Assembly (NCBI GenBank): GCA_949294845.1
Contig: CASFJH010000031.1
Location: 26,635-90,634, forward strand
Direction of reading: 5' to 3'
DNA from: an uncultured Bacillota bacterium
GTDB lineage: Bacteria > Bacillota > Clostridia > Christensenellales > Pumilibacteraceae
Length of the DNA stretch: 64,000 nucleotides
The notes under the pieces were generated by a model, which did no database searches, was not told where the DNA came from, and was given only the letters and a program-made list of their open reading frames with translations. Below are positions 34,834 through 44,554 of this stretch, piece after piece. Position 1 is the stretch's first letter; every line of letters begins with the position of its first letter. The position numbers were made by a program, and so were the translations under genes.

Positions 34834-36336
34834 TTATTCGCCTATTACCCGAAGCGGCGACGCGTCAAGCTCGTTGAACTCCGACATAAACGCATATAAA
34901 AATGCCGCAAGTTTTGCCGTTCCGCCCTCAGAGTCAGACTCCATGTTTATGACCATAATCGGATCATGCACGCTCATTCTGACCAAAAACCAGCCTTCGG
35001 CCGTCGAAAGATTGACGCGAATACCCTCATAATTGACCGGAGCCGGCCTGACTATCGCGCCTTTAAGCTTATCGCACGACATTTTCAGACTTTCGATGAC
35101 GAAATCGCCGTAAGCTCTCCAGTCGGCGCATTTGAACGTAAGCCTTATCTCCTTTTCCTCTTTCGGCATCTTAAGGTCCGAAATAAGCGAACTGAGACCT
35201 AACCCCAGCTTTTTCAGCTGCGCCATCTTGATAATTATGCGGACGGCAAGATACGCGCCGTCGTCAAGATAGTAGTTTTCCTTAAGCGCAGCGTGTCCGC
35301 TCGTCTCTATCGCAAGCGGCGCGGCAACGCCCGACTTCTCCAGTCTGACCGCTTCGTCTATTACGTTACGGTAGCCGCGTTTGTAACGGTGATGAATTCC
35401 ACCGTGGTTCTCTATAAAGCTTTTCAGCCCGTCGCTTGTAACGGAATCGGTGACTATAGCGCCGCCGGGACATTCGTCCAGCACTATCGCGGAAACCAGC
35501 GCGATAAGACGGTTACGGTTAATCTCCGTTCCGTCCGAAGAAACAAATGCGGCACGGTCCGCGTCCGTATCGAATATAACGCCGAGATCGGCATTGGAGT
35601 TTTTTACGCAGTCGGCTATCGACTTCATTGCTTCGGCGTTTTCGGGATTGGGAACATGATTGGGAAATCTGCCGTCCGGCTGCAGAAACTGCGAAGCTGA
35701 CACGTCGGCCCCGAGAGGCGCCAGAACGCGCTGAGCGAAAAATCCGCCCGCTCCGTTACCGGCGTCGACCGCAATCTTAAGCCCGGACAAAGGCTCGGCC
35801 TCGCCCCCGGCAGCGTCGATGAATTTCGATTTCAGATAATCGCAGTAAAGCCCGACAAAATCCTTGTTGAGCACAATAGCCTTGGTGCCGCCCGATATGT
35901 TGGCGCCTCCGCAGCCGAGCGAAATTATCTCGTCGAGCTGTTCTCCGTTAACGCCGCCCGACTTGAGAAAGAATTTCAGCCCGTTTTTATCGTAAGGGTG
36001 ATGGCTGGCAGTAATCATGACTGAGCCGTCGCAATCGGTCGAAGGAAACTGAGTCATCATAAACATGGCCGGCGTGGAGCAAAGTCCGCAACACATTATC
36101 TCGCAACCGGCGCGCTTGAGAACGGCAAGAACCGCGGAATACAGTCGCTCCGCGCTCAGCCGCGAATCATGACCTACGGCGATTTTAAGCCTGCGGTTTT
36201 CCGTTCTTTTCCGCAGGTAAAGGACAAATCCGGCCGTAGCCGCGGCCGCCGCTTCGTCGGTAAGCGTAACGGGACTTTTTCCCGCGATAGCCACGCCTCT
36301 TAAATCCGTACCGCTTTTTAACGCTTTAAGATCCAT
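34834..36336 (-). CDS. Phosphomannomutase/phosphoglucomutase
   Basis: A 500-residue alpha-D-phosphohexomutase. The phosphoserine loop is SVMITASHHPYDKNGLKFFL, the Mg loop is VIFDTDADRAAFVSSDGTEI, the sugar loop is APLAIETSGHAALKENYYLD, and the C-terminal phosphate-binding loop is in GIRVNLSTAEGWFLVRMSVH. The build is of the AlgC/ManB type rather than GlmM (about 450). It interconverts hexose 1- and 6-phosphates for polysaccharide precursors. ATG 36336 follows GGAGGTAT and it has its own promoter. Confidence 0.9.
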   Translation of the reverse strand: MDLKALKSGTDLRGVAIAGKSPVTLTDEAAAAATAGFVLYLRKRTENRRLKIAVGHDSRLSAERLYSAVLAVLKRAGCEIMCCGLCSTPAMFMMTQFPSTDCDGSVMITASHHPYDKNGLKFFLKSGGVNGEQLDEIISLGCGGANISGGTKAIVLNKDFVGLYCDYLKSKFIDAAGGEAEPLSGLKIAVDAGNGAGGFFAQRVLAPLGADVSASQFLQPDGRFPNHVPNPENAEAMKSIADCVKNSNADLGVIFDTDADRAAFVSSDGTEINRNRLIALVSAIVLDECPGGAIVTDSVTSDGLKSFIENHGGIHHRYKRGYRNVIDEAVRLEKSGVAAPLAIETSGHAALKENYYLDDGAYLAVRIIIKMAQLKKLGLGLSSLISDLKMPKEEKEIRLTFKCADWRAYGDFVIESLKMSCDKLKGAIVRPAPVNYEGIRVNLSTAEGWFLVRMSVHDPIMVINMESDSEGGTAKLAAFLYAFMSEFNELDASPLRVIGE

Positions 36337-36369
36337 CGTTTATACCTCCGACCTCTCTTTCCGTATCTG

Positions 36370-36398
36370 ATTATACCATATATATCCGAATATGTAAA
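36370..36398 (-). promoter_or_regulatory. Promoter of the phosphohexomutase gene
   Basis: Minus-strand TTTACA (36393-36398), 17-nt spacer, TATAAT (36370-36375), 34 nt before the ATG. Confidence 0.7.
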
Positions 36399-36479
36399 GA
36401 AAACTGCCGTCTGCCGGTAAATTTTGCGTGTATTTAAACGCCGTTTACCGCCAGAGCACATACAATGCAGGTCCGCATA

Positions 36480-37010
36480 TTACCGAAACGTCCGGTCGCT
36501 TTTCAGCAGCTCGAGAATCTTTTCCGCGCAACGTTCAGGCGGATCGTTGTCCGTATCGACTGTGATGTCCGCATACATCAGATAAAGCGCTTTTCTCTCT
36601 TCAAAAATCCGTATTATGTCAGACACACTATTGTTTTTCAATAGCGGCCGCTCATTGTTTTTGCAGGTTCTGGCATAAATAGTCTCCGGCGAAGCGGTAA
36701 GAAGCGCCACCTTGCCGAGTCTGCGCAGTTCGCGCATATTTTCACCGCGCAGCACGACTCCTCCTCCCGTGGAAATTATCGCCGGACAAACGGCCGACGC
36801 CTCCCTGACTATTTCCGTTTCCTTTTCTCTGAAAGCAGTCTCGCCCTTATCGGCGAACCAAGCCGAAATCGATCCGTACCGTGACCGAAAGACAGCGTCG
36901 GTATCAAAAGACGGTAGCCCCGTCATGCGCGACAACGCTGCGGCGACGGAGCTTTTTCCCGTACCCATCATGCCGATAAGCACTATATTGTAATTGACGG
37001 ACGCTTTCAC
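36480..37010 (-). CDS. aroK: Shikimate kinase
   Basis: A 176-residue P-loop kinase phosphorylating shikimate at C3. P-loop GMMGTGKSSVAAALSRMTGL, the substrate Asp in SFDTDAVFRSRYG, the Arg of the shikimate site in ETAFREKETEIVREAS, the GGG loop IISTGGGVVLRGENMRE, and the lid RPLLKNNS. It is last in the row of overlapping aro genes; its ATG overlaps the aroQ stop by 4 nt. The product is used by AroA, encoded three genes upstream. Confidence 0.94.
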   Translation of the reverse strand: MKASVNYNIVLIGMMGTGKSSVAAALSRMTGLPSFDTDAVFRSRYGSISAWFADKGETAFREKETEIVREASAVCPAIISTGGGVVLRGENMRELRRLGKVALLTASPETIYARTCKNNERPLLKNNSVSDIIRIFEERKALYLMYADITVDTDNDPPERCAEKILELLKSDRTFR

Positions 37011-37441
37011 TTTGTCTCTTCGTACATTTTTTTAAGCGCCAACGCCGCGAGAATGTAGCTTTCCGCACCGAAACCGCAAACCACTCCGACGCAGTTGGCG
37101 GCCAAAACGGAAGTATTTCTGAATTCCTCCCTCGTGTGGACGTTTGACATATGGACTTCGACCGTCTTTGCCTGAGTACACTTAAGCGCGTCTCTTATGG
37201 CATAGCTGTAATGAGTGTAAGCTCCGGCATTGAGAACAATGCCGAACGCATCGGCGGAATGTATCTTGTCTATGATCGCCCCTTCGCTGTTCGACTGAAA
37301 AAACTCAACGGAAATACCCTCTTCCTCCAGTCTTTCCTTAACGTAAGAATTGATCTCGTCCAAGGTACGCGCGCCGTAAACGGTTTTCTCCCTGTAACCC
37401 GTCTTGTTCAGATTAGGGCCGTTAATTATGAGCAATTTCAT
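37007..37441 (-). CDS. aroQ: 3-dehydroquinate dehydratase, type II
   Basis: A 144-residue small type II enzyme, a dodecamer in characterised cases, making 3-dehydroshikimate. The motifs are LLIINGPNLNKTGYREKTVY (with the reactive Tyr-loop Arg/Tyr), FFQSNSEGAIIDKIH, VLNAGAYTHYSYAIRDAL (active-site Asn) and EVHMSNVHTREEFRNTSVLA (His). The start overlaps the end of aroE by 20 nt and has AAGGAG upstream inside aroE. The 3' end overlaps aroK. Confidence 0.95.
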   Translation of the reverse strand: MKLLIINGPNLNKTGYREKTVYGARTLDEINSYVKERLEEEGISVEFFQSNSEGAIIDKIHSADAFGIVLNAGAYTHYSYAIRDALKCTQAKTVEVHMSNVHTREEFRNTSVLAANCVGVVCGFGAESYILAALALKKMYEETK

Positions 37442-38228
37442 CGCAAACTCTCTCCTTTATTCTTTCGTAAAGTATATTTATGTCTGACATAGTATCAATA
37501 TTAAGCATAATTTCGTCAGCTTTTATCGCCTGAAGTATCAACATTCCCAATCCGTTCTCCGTTTTTGCGAAAGCAGAGCAACGCTTCATGAGGTCGGTAA
37601 CGGGCGGCGAATATATCGTATCGTATACGAATTCGAGATGTGACAAATTGACGTCGGGCAGCGGATCTTCGCCTGCGCGGAGGCCGCAGCTGGTGCAGTT
37701 TACTATTATTTCGGGGCGGCAGCCGTTCAAGCCGCCGGCGGATAAATGGCCGCATCCGAATTCCGCCGCCATATCCGCGGCCTTCGGTTCAGTGCGGTTA
37801 AAGATGCTTACTTCGGCTCCGTTCTTTATCAGCTCGGGAACAATGATGCGCGCGACTCCGCCGGCGCCCAGAACGAGACATTTCTTGCCTCGCGGACTGC
37901 CGTATACCATTCCGAAATGTCCGCTGAAACCGAATCCGTCGGTAGTATACCCCGTCATTCTGCCTTTATCGACAGATACGGTATTGACGCTTCCGGTTTC
38001 GCTTCTGTCCTCGTCAAGAAATCTCAGAATGTTTATCTTGTGCGGTTTGGTCACGTTGAAGCCGTCGTAACCGCGCAGTTTTTCCACCGTCGCGTCAAGC
38101 TCTTCTTCCGTCGCGGATATGAGCTCATACGACGCGTCAATGCCGTAAAATTCGTATATAACCGAGTGAATAAGCGGCGATAACGAGTACGATATATTGT
38201 GCCCTAAAAGCGCGAATTTTCTTTTCAC
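37422..38228 (-). CDS. aroE: Shikimate dehydrogenase
   Basis: A 268-residue NADPH enzyme reducing 3-dehydroshikimate. The substrate site is LLGHNISYSLSPLIHSVIYE, the catalytic Lys and Asp are in YDGFNVTKPHKINILRFLDE, the cofactor loop is CLVLGAGGVARIIVPELI with SIFNRTEPKAADMA. GTG 38228 overlaps the aroA stop as GTGA with GGGAGGTG upstream; the longer frame to 38273 is inside aroA. The end overlaps aroQ by 20 nt. Confidence 0.94.
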   Translation of the reverse strand: MKRKFALLGHNISYSLSPLIHSVIYEFYGIDASYELISATEEELDATVEKLRGYDGFNVTKPHKINILRFLDEDRSETGSVNTVSVDKGRMTGYTTDGFGFSGHFGMVYGSPRGKKCLVLGAGGVARIIVPELIKNGAEVSIFNRTEPKAADMAAEFGCGHLSAGGLNGCRPEIIVNCTSCGLRAGEDPLPDVNLSHLEFVYDTIYSPPVTDLMKRCSAFAKTENGLGMLILQAIKADEIMLNIDTMSDINILYERIKERVCDEIAHN

Positions 38229-39505
38229 AGAGAAAGCACCTCCCTGAAAAAGCCCGGGTAGCTCACCGCGCATATCTCACCACCTATAAGCGTGCCTCCG
38301 CGGCGCGACGCGGCCATAGCTATCGCCGCCGACATCGCTATACGGTGATCGAGTCCGGCGTCCACGACGCCCCCTCCTTCCAGAAAGCCTTTGCCTCTTA
38401 TCACCATGCCGTCCTGAGTCGGTGTGATATCCGCGCCTAGAGCGCGCAGCATCGAAGTAACCGTGAGTATTCTGTCCGACTCCTTGACTTTGAGTTCGGC
38501 GGCGTCGCGCACTACGCTCTCGCCCTCTATAAAACAGGCGAGCACGGCAAGCGCCGGAATCTCGTCGATTATACGCGGAATAATCTCGCCTTCCGCAACA
38601 AACGGCTTAAGCGCTCCGAATTCGAGGGTTATGTCTGCGGACGGTTCGGCTCCTCCGACCGTTTCGTTATCATAGCAAATCCGCGCTCCGCACCGCTCCA
38701 ATATATCAAGTATTCCGCTGCGCGTAGGATTTATTCCGGTGTTTTTTACCGTCACGCGACTGCCGGGAACGGACGCGGCAAGCACTAACGGGTAAGCTGC
38801 TCCCGAAATATCGCCGCACACCGTAACGTCGACGGGAGTCAGGTCGGAGCGCGCTACTCTTACAGCGTTTTCGTCGACAGAAATCGCCGCCCCCATCTTA
38901 CTCAGCATACGCTCGGTATGGTCGCGGGATTTGACCGGCTCTCTGAACACAGTCACGCCGTCCGCCTGCAATCCGGCCAGAAGCACCGCGCTTTTGACCT
39001 GCGCGCTGGCTACCGGACAGTCGTATTCTATCGCTTTAAGCGGCGCCCCTGTTACCTTAAGCGGCGCTCTGCCGTTATCCGAAGCTATATCGGCGCCCAT
39101 ACGGCCGAGCGGCTCGGTTATACGCCGCATAGGTCTTGTCCTTAACGACGCGTCGCCGTCGATAATATACGTTCCGTCCGTTCCGGCCAACGCTCCGGCG
39201 GTAAGCCGCATGGTAGTTCCCGAGTTTCCTGCGTCAAGCATGACGGCTTCACGCCGCCCCGAACTTTTACGCCGCCACAAATCGGCGCCGGTTACGGTTA
39301 TTCTTCCGTCCCCGCCGATGATTATTTCCGCGCCGAGGCGCCGCATACACTCGACAGTGCTCATACAGTCGTTGCCCGTCAGCGCGTTATTTATAACCGC
39401 CCGTCCGCGGGCGATCGCATTGAACATGAGCGCGCGGTGAGTAATGCTTTTGTCGGGCGGCGCGCCGATTGTCGCTTGATATTTCGTTATCGGTCTTATT
39501 TCCAT
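38225..39505 (-). CDS. aroA: 3-phosphoshikimate 1-carboxyvinyltransferase (EPSP synthase)
   Basis: A 426-residue enzyme joining shikimate 3-phosphate and phosphoenolpyruvate. Seen: IGAPPDKSITHRALMFNAIA, VMLDAGNSGTTMRLTAGALA, the shikimate loop PVASAQVKSAVLLAGLQADG, DEIPALAVLACFIEGESVV and VKESDRILTVTSMLRALGAD. LDAGNSGTTMRL holds the loop that decides glyphosate response; the GNSGTTMR form, without the GNAGTA pattern of class I, resembles class II type enzymes. That is an inference. Overlaps aroB by 10 nt and aroE by 4 nt. Confidence 0.95.
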   Translation of the reverse strand: MEIRPITKYQATIGAPPDKSITHRALMFNAIARGRAVINNALTGNDCMSTVECMRRLGAEIIIGGDGRITVTGADLWRRKSSGRREAVMLDAGNSGTTMRLTAGALAGTDGTYIIDGDASLRTRPMRRITEPLGRMGADIASDNGRAPLKVTGAPLKAIEYDCPVASAQVKSAVLLAGLQADGVTVFREPVKSRDHTERMLSKMGAAISVDENAVRVARSDLTPVDVTVCGDISGAAYPLVLAASVPGSRVTVKNTGINPTRSGILDILERCGARICYDNETVGGAEPSADITLEFGALKPFVAEGEIIPRIIDEIPALAVLACFIEGESVVRDAAELKVKESDRILTVTSMLRALGADITPTQDGMVIRGKGFLEGGGVVDAGLDHRIAMSAAIAMAASRRGGTLIGGEICAVSYPGFFREVLSL

Positions 39506-40440
39506 TCTTTCAGCCCTTCGGCGATAAAATCGACTGTGGTTTTTTCCTCATGATATACGCCCTCGTCCTGCGTCACGATGATGGAGATCAGCCCGCCCGA
39601 ATTTTTTTTGTCCGAAGCGGCGGCCGCCGCAATGCGCACAGGATCAAAAGGAATTACTTCTGTCAGCTTTGCGGCAGTATGCTGAATATAACTGTAAAAT
39701 TCAGCGTTTATCATTGTGCGGAACAGAAAGCTTTCGAGCGCTATACCCATAATCACATATTCACCGTGACTGCGCCTGTGTCCGTCTTCCCTTTCGAGCG
39801 CGTGTCCTAACGTGTGTCCTACGTTAAGCGCTTTTCTCAAGCCAGATTCTCTGAAATCCGCCTCGACTATCGATTGTTTGAACTCTATGCACGAACGTAT
39901 CAGTTGCCGAGTTATACTTCCCGTTTCGTAATTCTTGCGCACCTCAGGCGCAATAAGGGCGGTCTTGAAGATTTCGCCCTCGCCGCACAGCATTTCGCGC
40001 TCAGGCAGCGTAGCGAGCCAGCCGTGAGAAACGACAACCTCTTCGGGAAGCCAGAACGCGCCTATTATATTCTTATAACCGTCAAGATCCACGGCAGTTT
40101 TGCCTCCTACGGACGAGTCGACCTGCGCGAGCAGCGTGGTGGGATAGTTCACCCATTTCAGCCCTCTCATATACGTTGCCGCGACGAATCCGCCCAGATC
40201 GCCCACCACACCGCCGCCGACGGCTACGAAAAGCGTTTCGCGGTCGCAGCCTTTATTCAGCATATCGCGAGCTATATCCGCGAGCGTTTCGAGCCGCTTT
40301 GAGTCCTCTCCGGCTTTTACCGTATATCCGCGCCTGCGGCCGACGAACGGATAGAGCCGCGCCACGTTTTCGTCGGTAAGAACGTAAACGTTTCCTTCGG
40401 GCAATACGGGATCGTCTGTGAAAGTTATTTTACTTTGCAT
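39496..40440 (-). CDS. aroB: 3-dehydroquinate synthase (short form)
   Basis: A 314-residue AroB, shorter than the usual 350-360. It converts DAHP to 3-dehydroquinate with NAD and a divalent metal. The N-terminus is cut short (KITFTDDPVLPEGNVYVLTD), but the core is intact: FVAVGGGVVGDLGGFVAATY, YPTTLLAQVDSSVGGKTAVD, GYKNIIGAFW, the metal ligands in GEGEIFKTALI, ALNVGHTLGHALEREDGHRR and HGEYVIMGI. The start overlaps the aroC stop by 11 nt. Loss seems limited to the first strand and helix of the cofactor domain. Confidence 0.92.
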   Translation of the reverse strand: MQSKITFTDDPVLPEGNVYVLTDENVARLYPFVGRRRGYTVKAGEDSKRLETLADIARDMLNKGCDRETLFVAVGGGVVGDLGGFVAATYMRGLKWVNYPTTLLAQVDSSVGGKTAVDLDGYKNIIGAFWLPEEVVVSHGWLATLPEREMLCGEGEIFKTALIAPEVRKNYETGSITRQLIRSCIEFKQSIVEADFRESGLRKALNVGHTLGHALEREDGHRRSHGEYVIMGIALESFLFRTMINAEFYSYIQHTAAKLTEVIPFDPVRIAAAAASDKKNSGGLISIIVTQDEGVYHEEKTTVDFIAEGLKEWK

Positions 40441-41572
40441 CCGCCACCTTCTTTAAGAACCTTTCCTTTACCTCGTCCATACGGTCGCCGCCTAAGGTTT
40501 CTGAAATAACGTCCGCAAGCACATATGCGGTAATAGCCTCCGCAACCACCGCTGCGGCAGGTACCGCGCAGACGTCGCTGCGCTCGGGTTGAGAAAGCGT
40601 TTCTTTCAATTGCGCTATGTCCACGGTCGGCAGTCCGGCCATAAGCGTGGGAATAGGCTTGACGACGCAGTTTATGACGATGTTTTCACCGTTCGATATA
40701 CCGCCTTCTATTCCGCCGGCATTATTGCTGCGCCTGACTATCCGGCCGTTCTTTAGATACATCGCGTCATGCACGTCGCTGCCGGGGCGGCTTTCGCAAT
40801 CGGCGCCCAGTCCTATCGACACGCTCTTGACGGACTGCAGCGACATGAGCTCGCCGCCCAGTCTGTAATCAAGCTTTCTGAAATATTCGGTATGCGATCC
40901 TATTCCCACAGGAACGCCTTCCGCGATAACCTGAAATTTTCCGCCGACCGTATCTCCGGCGGCTCTGGCTTCGTCGATGCGAGCGCACATCTTCTCCGAA
41001 GCCGAAGCGTCCATGCATCTGACGGGATCGCTATCGGCCCGCTCAAGCTCGCGCGCGGTCGCGGCGACATATGCCCCGCGCACTCCGCCTATAACGGTAA
41101 CGTGACTGCCGATGAATATTCCCAGCTCGGCAAGATACCTCTTGCACACTACTCCCAAAGCGACACGGATCGCCGTCTGCCTTGCCGAAGCGCGTTCGAG
41201 AATATTTCTGGCGTCGTCAAACCCGTACTTGACGCAGCCGGCATAATCCGCATGCCCCGGCCTTACCGCGGTAAGCTTTTTAAGCGATACGTCGCCGGTA
41301 AACGGATCGGTAGCGCGCTCCCAATTGGGGTAATCGCGGTTTTGTATCATTATCCCTATCGGGGCGCCCGTCGTATATCCTCCGCGCATTCCCGAAAGAA
41401 TCTCCGCTTTATCCGATTCGATCTTCATGCGGCCGCCGCGCCCGTATCCGGACATACGGCGCGCCGCTTCCCTGTCAAAATCCTCGCGTGAAATTTTAAG
41501 TCCGGCAGGCACTCCTTCAAGTATGGCGATCAATGCCCTGCCGTGCGATTCGCCTGCTGTCAGATATCGCAT
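40430..41572 (-). CDS. aroC: Chorismate synthase
   Basis: A 380-residue FMNH2-dependent enzyme, last step to chorismate. MRYLTAGESHGRALIAILEG at the start, GRGGRMKIESDKAEILSGMR, the His in AVRPGHADYAGCVKYGFDDA, SARQTAIRVALG, and RRSNNAGGIEGGISNGENIV. It needs a supply of reduced flavin; no dedicated reductase is near. ATG 41572 is inside the tyrA end (13-nt overlap) and the stop overlaps aroB by 11 nt. The frame to 41614 has no family-like residues. Confidence 0.96.
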   Translation of the reverse strand: MRYLTAGESHGRALIAILEGVPAGLKISREDFDREAARRMSGYGRGGRMKIESDKAEILSGMRGGYTTGAPIGIMIQNRDYPNWERATDPFTGDVSLKKLTAVRPGHADYAGCVKYGFDDARNILERASARQTAIRVALGVVCKRYLAELGIFIGSHVTVIGGVRGAYVAATARELERADSDPVRCMDASASEKMCARIDEARAAGDTVGGKFQVIAEGVPVGIGSHTEYFRKLDYRLGGELMSLQSVKSVSIGLGADCESRPGSDVHDAMYLKNGRIVRRSNNAGGIEGGISNGENIVINCVVKPIPTLMAGLPTVDIAQLKETLSQPERSDVCAVPAAAVVAEAITAYVLADVISETLGGDRMDEVKERFLKKVADAK

Positions 41573-42585
41573 ATATATCCACTCCGTTTCAAAATTGCCG
41601 CTGCGCGGCCGCAATCGTCCTTCTTCCTGAATCCAAGTCTGAGCGCGCCGCCGGTACCTTCGCGCGAATTTGCTATCGATATGCTGCTCACATTGATATT
41701 TTCGGCAGCGAGAAGTCCGCTTATTCGCTCCAGCGCGCCGACCTCGTCCTTTATGTCTACGCTTATAAAATATTCGTCCAGATGCGGCCGCGACTTTTCC
41801 AGCTGCACCCGCTTTTCCCGTCCCGCTTCAAACAGCTTTTCCAGCCGTCCGTAATCACAATCGGCCAATGCGGCGCGCATTTCGCCGAGCTTACCGATAA
41901 AGCCGTCAACGGCGCTCAGAATGTTAGCGCGGTTAAGCGACATTATGTTTCTCCAGAACGACGGATCCGAGCCCGCTATACGAGTCATATCGTAAAAACC
42001 GGTGCCGGCTATCGAAAGATCGTCGGGCGTCGACGCCAGCGCGTACGACACCATGTGCGGCATATGGCTTATCCCTGCGACCTGCGCGTCATGCTCTTCC
42101 GCCGTCATGGCTACGGGACGCGCGCCCAGTTCGCGCACCAAGCCCTCCACAGTGGCGTAATCGGCCGGCAAAGTATCTTCGTAGCTTACCAGAACGTAAT
42201 ATGCGTTTTCGAATAAATACTCCTTTGCCGCCTTTATACCGCTCGCCTCGGTCCCTGCCATCGGGTGGCCTCCGACAATACGCGCGCCCGACAGCCCGGG
42301 CAGTATGCGCTTGACCGAAGCCACGTCGGTTATTACGGCGTCCGAGCCCACCGCGTTAAACACTTCTCTGACGCAGTCTGCAGTCGTGTTTACGGGCGTA
42401 GCAACAAATACGACGTCACATTCTTTAAACTCCGATATATCTGCTATGCGGGAAATTATCCCTTTGCCGAGCGCGTATTCGGCCGACTCGCGGTTGCTGT
42501 CCATGCCAAGCACGGTATGGTTTTTGCTCAGCCTCACGGCGATAGAGCCGCCGATGAGTCCCAGTCCGACAACGCCTATTACCAC
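41560..42585 (-). CDS. tyrA: Prephenate dehydrogenase with ACT domain
   Basis: A 341-residue NAD-dependent enzyme making 4-hydroxyphenylpyruvate for tyrosine. The NAD motif is VIGVVGLGLIGGSIAVRLSK, then VFVATPVNTTADCVREVF, ITDVASVKRILPGL, RIVGGHPMAGTEASGIKAAK. The C-terminal ACT domain (about 265-341: YFISVDIKDEVGALERISGL) suggests tyrosine feedback. GTG 42585 follows AGGAGG within the end of the DUF2207 gene (7-nt overlap); the frame to 42816 is that gene's Gly-rich end in another frame. It is the first of seven overlapping aro genes. Confidence 0.93.
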   Translation of the reverse strand: MVIGVVGLGLIGGSIAVRLSKNHTVLGMDSNRESAEYALGKGIISRIADISEFKECDVVFVATPVNTTADCVREVFNAVGSDAVITDVASVKRILPGLSGARIVGGHPMAGTEASGIKAAKEYLFENAYYVLVSYEDTLPADYATVEGLVRELGARPVAMTAEEHDAQVAGISHMPHMVSYALASTPDDLSIAGTGFYDMTRIAGSDPSFWRNIMSLNRANILSAVDGFIGKLGEMRAALADCDYGRLEKLFEAGREKRVQLEKSRPHLDEYFISVDIKDEVGALERISGLLAAENINVSSISIANSREGTGGALRLGFRKKDDCGRAAAILKRSGYICDI

Positions 42586-44456
42586 GATCTGCCGCCTCCT
42601 CCGCCGAAGCCTCCGCCGCCGCGCACTCCGCCGCCTCCCGACGAACGGCCGCCGCCGCTTCTCGACGACTGCGCCGGACGCGTCGTTGCCGCGGCACGGA
42701 ACGAATCGAACGAACGGCGATAGAACGAATTGAACGCGAGCACGCTGAATACGGCGCCCGTGCCGTTGTAATATGACGGAGGCGGAACGGTAAGATCTTT
42801 GAATTTGTCCTCCCATATATCGGACACGCCCAGAACGTTTGCGAACGGAAGAACATCGTAGTAATACTGCGGATTATCCTGAAGCATCATTTCGAGTTTG
42901 TCCTTTTCGGCAAACGTGATGAAATCTCTGAACCCGACTATCTCGCCGAGAACTTTGTTATAATAATCGGTACGTCTGCTGATAAAAGAAGCTATACACG
43001 AGCATACGGCTCCGCATACGGCAAGACAGATTTTTTCCGTCATGCCCATGCCGTAAGAAGGAATAGGCAATGTACCGAGCCAGCACAAGGCGAACGCCGC
43101 CAGCGCATATAAAGGCATAAGTATTTTTCTTTTTGACCGCAGCTTTTCCCAATTGGCAGACAGAAACATTCCGGCTGCGTATACCGCCGCAACAGGAATT
43201 ATTGCGATAAAACCGAGCGCGTTAAAATATTTGAGCGAGATTTTAAGATACGCCGTTATCAGCATAACGACCATATAAAGCGCGGTAAGAACCGCCATTC
43301 CAGCCGAAATCATTCTGACCTTCTTTTCGTAAAGCCTGCCCGCATACTCGCCCGTCACGCCGGCTTTAACCGTATCGATAACCGTATAAAAACGCATTTT
43401 AAGCTGATCGGTAAATACCGAATCTCCGAGCGAAAACAGCTTGGAAAACATCGCCGTTTCGTAAGCCGACGAATCGGGCGGAAGATCGCATACCTTGATT
43501 ATCTTCATATCGGCGCCGGCTTCTTCCAGTCTCAGATACCCCTTACTTGCCCAGTAGAATATCATTGACGTCACGTCCTCTGCCGAACACATACTATCTA
43601 TCAGCATACCCATGCGCACAGGAGTTAGCCGTTTCCCGTTATCTTCGGGAGGGTAAAAACCCGATACCGGCACAAGAGCGCGGTTTTTGCCTTTAGTAAG
43701 CTTTACCGCCGCCACGGCGCAGATAAGCGCCAACCCGATAAGCAAAGTAATAAGAAACGACGCGTCAAAACGGTTGTGCATCGTATTTTCAGGCAACGCG
43801 GCGTTTACCGTTATCCCTTCGTAAGCGTCAAGCCCACCCGTCGCGGATATCAGTATGCGTTTGCCGCCGTTTTCGGAGGCAGTCACTAGTCTGCCGCTAC
43901 CGCCGGTAGCGCCGTATTTTCCCGCGACGTATTCAACATTTACGGGTGCGGCGGGAAAATTCATTTCGACTGAGACTTGTTCGATTTTCGTAGAGTACCC
44001 GAACCCGACTACATTCATGTAATAGCTGTCGGCATCATCTGCATCAGGCGGTATAATGGTATAATTGATCGTATATCTCTCAGTAGCCCCGAACGCGTAC
44101 ACGTCGTCCTCAGACCCTATGCGCACGCTCAGCAGTCCGGGGTTGCGCTCGAATGTATAATCGACAGGCGACACCGTAATGCCGCGGTATTTCTCCCCCG
44201 AATTGGTGGCCAGATCCCGATATATGCCGTGCTTGCCGAAAGCGTTGAACCTTACGGAAATTATCTCGGTGACGTCGGCCGAACGGTCGTCGTTAACGTC
44301 GATTTTAACGTTCATTTGCGTGATAGTCCAGCTGTCGTCTATTTCTTCCGAATAAGGATTATAATCGGACGACATACCCGACGCGCACCCGGACAACGCC
44401 GCGAGAACGACGAGACATACGGCAAACGCCGCGATTTTTAAAGTTTTATTACGCAT
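42579..44456 (-). CDS. DUF2207 membrane protein with Gly-rich C-terminus
   Basis: A 625-residue lipoprotein-like membrane protein. N-terminal signal with lipobox VLAALSGC (residues 17-24), an extracytoplasmic beta domain (DDSWTITQMNVKIDVNDDRS, GKHGIYRDLATNSG; about 40-215) which is DUF2207, a helix at about 232-250, a cytoplasmic middle, a further helix pair near 385-430 and two near 445-490, and a C-terminus of Ser/Gly repeats ending GGGGFGGGGGRSW. DUF2207 proteins often sit beside LemA, as here (98 bp). Function is unknown. The last 7 nt overlap tyrA, tying it to the aro operon. Confidence 0.85.
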   Translation of the reverse strand: MRNKTLKIAAFAVCLVVLAALSGCASGMSSDYNPYSEEIDDSWTITQMNVKIDVNDDRSADVTEIISVRFNAFGKHGIYRDLATNSGEKYRGITVSPVDYTFERNPGLLSVRIGSEDDVYAFGATERYTINYTIIPPDADDADSYYMNVVGFGYSTKIEQVSVEMNFPAAPVNVEYVAGKYGATGGSGRLVTASENGGKRILISATGGLDAYEGITVNAALPENTMHNRFDASFLITLLIGLALICAVAAVKLTKGKNRALVPVSGFYPPEDNGKRLTPVRMGMLIDSMCSAEDVTSMIFYWASKGYLRLEEAGADMKIIKVCDLPPDSSAYETAMFSKLFSLGDSVFTDQLKMRFYTVIDTVKAGVTGEYAGRLYEKKVRMISAGMAVLTALYMVVMLITAYLKISLKYFNALGFIAIIPVAAVYAAGMFLSANWEKLRSKRKILMPLYALAAFALCWLGTLPIPSYGMGMTEKICLAVCGAVCSCIASFISRRTDYYNKVLGEIVGFRDFITFAEKDKLEMMLQDNPQYYYDVLPFANVLGVSDIWEDKFKDLTVPPPSYYNGTGAVFSVLAFNSFYRRSFDSFRAAATTRPAQSSRSGGGRSSGGGGVRGGGGFGGGGGRSW

Positions 44457-44554
44457 TGGTTCTCCTTAAAAAGCAGGAGCGGCCTGTAGTGTTAAAGCCG
44501 CTCCGCGAAAAACGGGTAAATCAAATCCGGCGCGCCGGTTATCTTCCGGAGCGC